Shown here piece by piece: positions 61,975-64,000 of a stretch of DNA of 64,000 nucleotides (within the stretch, counting starts at the first letter, position 1; each line of letters opens with the position of its first letter). The stretch comes from Pempheris klunzingeri (taxonomy: Eukaryota > Chordata > Actinopteri > Acropomatiformes > Pempheridae). A program made the position numbers and the translations under genes. The DNA lies in assembly GCF_042242105.1 (NCBI RefSeq), contig NC_092012.1, positions 11,137,470 through 11,201,469 of the forward strand. Direction: 5' to 3'. Below the pieces are notes generated by a model that saw only the letters and a program-made list of their open reading frames with translations, had not been told where the DNA came from and ran no database searches.

Positions 61975-62270
61975 GGGGTGGGCTGGCGTGGGGCCCATTG
62001 CATATAAAATTGTATCATCAGGAAAAAAAAACTGACATTGAAATACTGGCTAGGTGGAATTGATTTATTTATGTATAATGTGAACAGCAGTAGACCAAGG
62101 ATAGACCCCTGTGGCTTCCCATTTCTGGTGGTAAGATGGCTTGACTGAGTACCATCAGCAACAACAGTCTTCTCCCCATCAGGTATGAGTGTAGCCAGTT
62201 AAAATAGCTTCATCTAGACTGTAGCTCATGGAGGAGGATTGTAATGTCAGTGTAAAATGCTTTTGAGAGG
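61975..62270 (-). mobile_element. Non-LTR reverse-transcriptase relic (CR1/L2/jockey type)
   Basis: On the minus strand PQGSILGLLLFTLYIN (62070-62117) is the RT motif 'PQGS.LGP.LF..YIND', and after one frameshift FPDDTILYAMGP (about 61997-62032) is the catalytic 'F/YADDT' motif with Ala changed to Pro. The 'PQGS' form excludes L1, so this is a second, different LINE clade. About 300 bp remain. Confidence 0.75.
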
Positions 62271-63134
62271 TAAATTCAAAAACATCACAAAGTGAATGTT
62301 CTATTTAGACATTTTCAACAGAGTACAAATGTCCCCATTTCAGATTAACAATCTTCTTGAATGCACCGTATGCTGACAACACAAACGAAATGGGAAAACA
62401 TTTGCATCCCCTTGAATGAACAATTTGTATTTATGGTTAGTAAAGTGCTATATTAAAAGCAACGAGTCTCCTTAATGTACCTCATTCCGCTCATTAAAGA
62501 AAAAAAGTATTTTCAAGTTGGTTTCTTTCAGGATGTGTGGTTGGCATCTCTTCAATCTCTCTGTGCATGTTTACCCTCAGGGGTAAGCCATGCTAATGAA
62601 GTGGTTTTCAGCATGTGGTGAATTGGCCTATTAAAATAAAGGGCTACCTACTCACCTCTACACGGGCAATTGACAAGCACACCCTGTGCCACCTTGCCAC
62701 CTTGTGGAATGTACAGGTAACTATGCAGGGTTGAGTTGTCCAAAATGATAACGTAACTATATAAAGCAACAAAACTACTTTTTACAGAAAGGAAATACAC
62801 ATAAATATATATGATAAAGATAAACCAGTCAGATGGCAATGATAATTAGGGATCTGTCATAAGACAGCAGCCAAAGGGGGGGGGGGGGGGGGGGGCTCAG
62901 CGTCCAGCGTTGACAAAGTGACTTTGATCCACTTTCAAAAGGAAGTTAATTGGTATCCAATGAAATACGAAAGCTAATTAATCAATCCTCTTCACCTCTC
63001 TCACAGTTAATTATTTTTTGTTGTGACAAATTAATTTCACTCTCAAAAGCTATTAGAAAAACACAATTGTCTAACAGTTATCATGTCAAACACACATGGG
63101 AATTACTTTTAGGTGTGAATTGTGAAATTGAGAC
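62271..63134. other. Intergenic DNA with poly-G tract
   Basis: No coding sequence recognised. The main feature is the G homopolymer at about 62876-62895. Confidence 0.5.
62876..62895. repeat. Poly-G homopolymer
   Basis: About 20 consecutive G, capable of quadruplex formation; the length may be affected by sequencing or assembly. Confidence 0.9.
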
Positions 63135-64000
63135 TTCATGAGTTGATATACAGTTTCATGTTTATTAAAATGGGACGGATTTACAGTTTGTACACCCCAT
63201 CCACATTGGCATTGATTTAGAAAGCAACAAACAAGTACAAATGCAGTATATACATACCAGTATACAGTACATATATTTATAAAATACAATAGCGTTATTT
63301 TTCACACAACTGTACTGTATTTTTAAAATTATTTGATGTCATGGTTAGGAGGCTTTTTAAGCAAGCTACACTTAAAAGGTTCAGACAGAAAGATGCTGTG
63401 CATTAGCTGTGAATTTCTGTCATGGAAAGTGAGTCAAGTCTACCATATCTACAATAATCAGAACTCCATGTTAGAAAAATAGTTCCCTACAGAAATGGGT
63501 TGCAATTACAGAAGGCTAGCATCAACAGCACAGGCACCAGAGAAACAAGCAAACCCCACAAAAGTGATGTGTTAAAGAAGGTTGGACAATGACCGAGGAG
63601 ACACGCTTCTCTGTTCTTTTGGTTTTTGCTTGTGCCGTGTTACTCAGAAGCTCGACACACTGAAAAAGATGTAGTCCATGGAGGTTTGATTGTACAAATA
63701 CAGACAGATTTTACTAGCTTGGATGAATATCTGTTATAGAGTTTGAAGTGATTCAAGGATAAGGATGTACTACTGTCAAAATTGCTTTTTTTTTTTCTTT
63801 TTTTTTTAATATAACTTTAAATCTGGCTGGGCATCCTGAATGACAGTCGGACAGTGTTCGAAAGGAAAAAGGAAACATGGCGGTACAGATTGATATAACT
63901 TTATAAAGAGTGTATTCTGTGTACAGCAGCTTTACATGACCATGTTTAGTTTTTTGCGCATGTTTTTTGTGCATGAAATATGTCCCTAATTTTGACTGTT
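63135..64000 (-). other. Possible 3' end of a further minus-strand gene
   Basis: A minus-strand AATAAA (TTTATT at 63161-63166) precedes an AT-rich, stop-laden, repeat-poor stretch reaching the window edge, as a 3' UTR would. In mammals the gene next to FBXL3 in this position and orientation is MYCBP2. No coding sequence is present to confirm this. Confidence 0.25.

Noticed and set aside
1..64000. tRNA, rRNA, CRISPR or prokaryotic-type operon structures
   Set aside because: No cloverleaf with A/B boxes, rRNA segment, regularly spaced repeat array or ribosome-binding-site-led gene string was noticed; the sequence is vertebrate nuclear DNA.

Overview
This is vertebrate nuclear DNA, almost certainly from a ray-finned (teleost) fish, probably a percomorph-type genome. 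The three recognisable genes are intron-rich with GT-AG junctions and encode vertebrate protein families. The intergenic DNA is full of repeat types familiar from teleosts: Tc1/mariner remnants, LINE tails, CA/TG microsatellites and several dispersed families. I see no bacterial-style operons, CRISPR arrays, rRNA or tRNA genes.

Layout. Positions 1-33.5 kb hold no gene I can support. They are intergenic DNA (or a very long intron) with scattered repeats: a 0.5 kb foldback element (4356-4865), several dispersed teleost repeats, a truncated Tc1-like end (21228-21494) and a complete but internally deleted Tc1/mariner element (32302-33020). From 33609 to 40505 (+) lies a five-exon gene for a KAP-family, NKPD1-like membrane protein (727 aa). 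From 49399 down to 43001 (-) lies lims1 (PINCH-1, five LIM domains), reconstructed from nine shared exons plus two mutually exclusive last exons (335 or 343 aa). From 57985 down to 54692 (-) are the five coding exons of fbxl3 (434 aa), the F-box/LRR receptor for cryptochromes; its 5' non-coding exon and promoter lie near 59.6-59.9 kb. From 60 kb to the end is intergenic DNA with an L1-type LINE relic split by another repeat, a second non-LTR reverse-transcriptase relic, a poly-G tract, and possibly the 3' end of a further minus-strand gene.

How the genes relate. The NKPD1-like gene and lims1 converge, about 2.5 kb apart from stop codon to stop codon. lims1 and fbxl3 are in tandem on the minus strand. 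They do not form a shared pathway: lims1 acts in integrin adhesion (ILK-PINCH-parvin), fbxl3 in the circadian clock (SCF-FBXL3 degradation of cryptochromes), and the KAP protein is a poorly characterised membrane protein.

All three coding models were built by hand from splice sites, reading-frame phase and remembered family sequences. The phases close perfectly in each gene, which is the main reason for confidence. Transposon family names are given only as far as the sequence supports them. The most interesting items are the alternative lims1 last exon with a repeat-supplied poly(A) signal, the nucleotide-site-degenerate KAP protein with a SAM-like tail, and two unexplained inverted-repeat structures.
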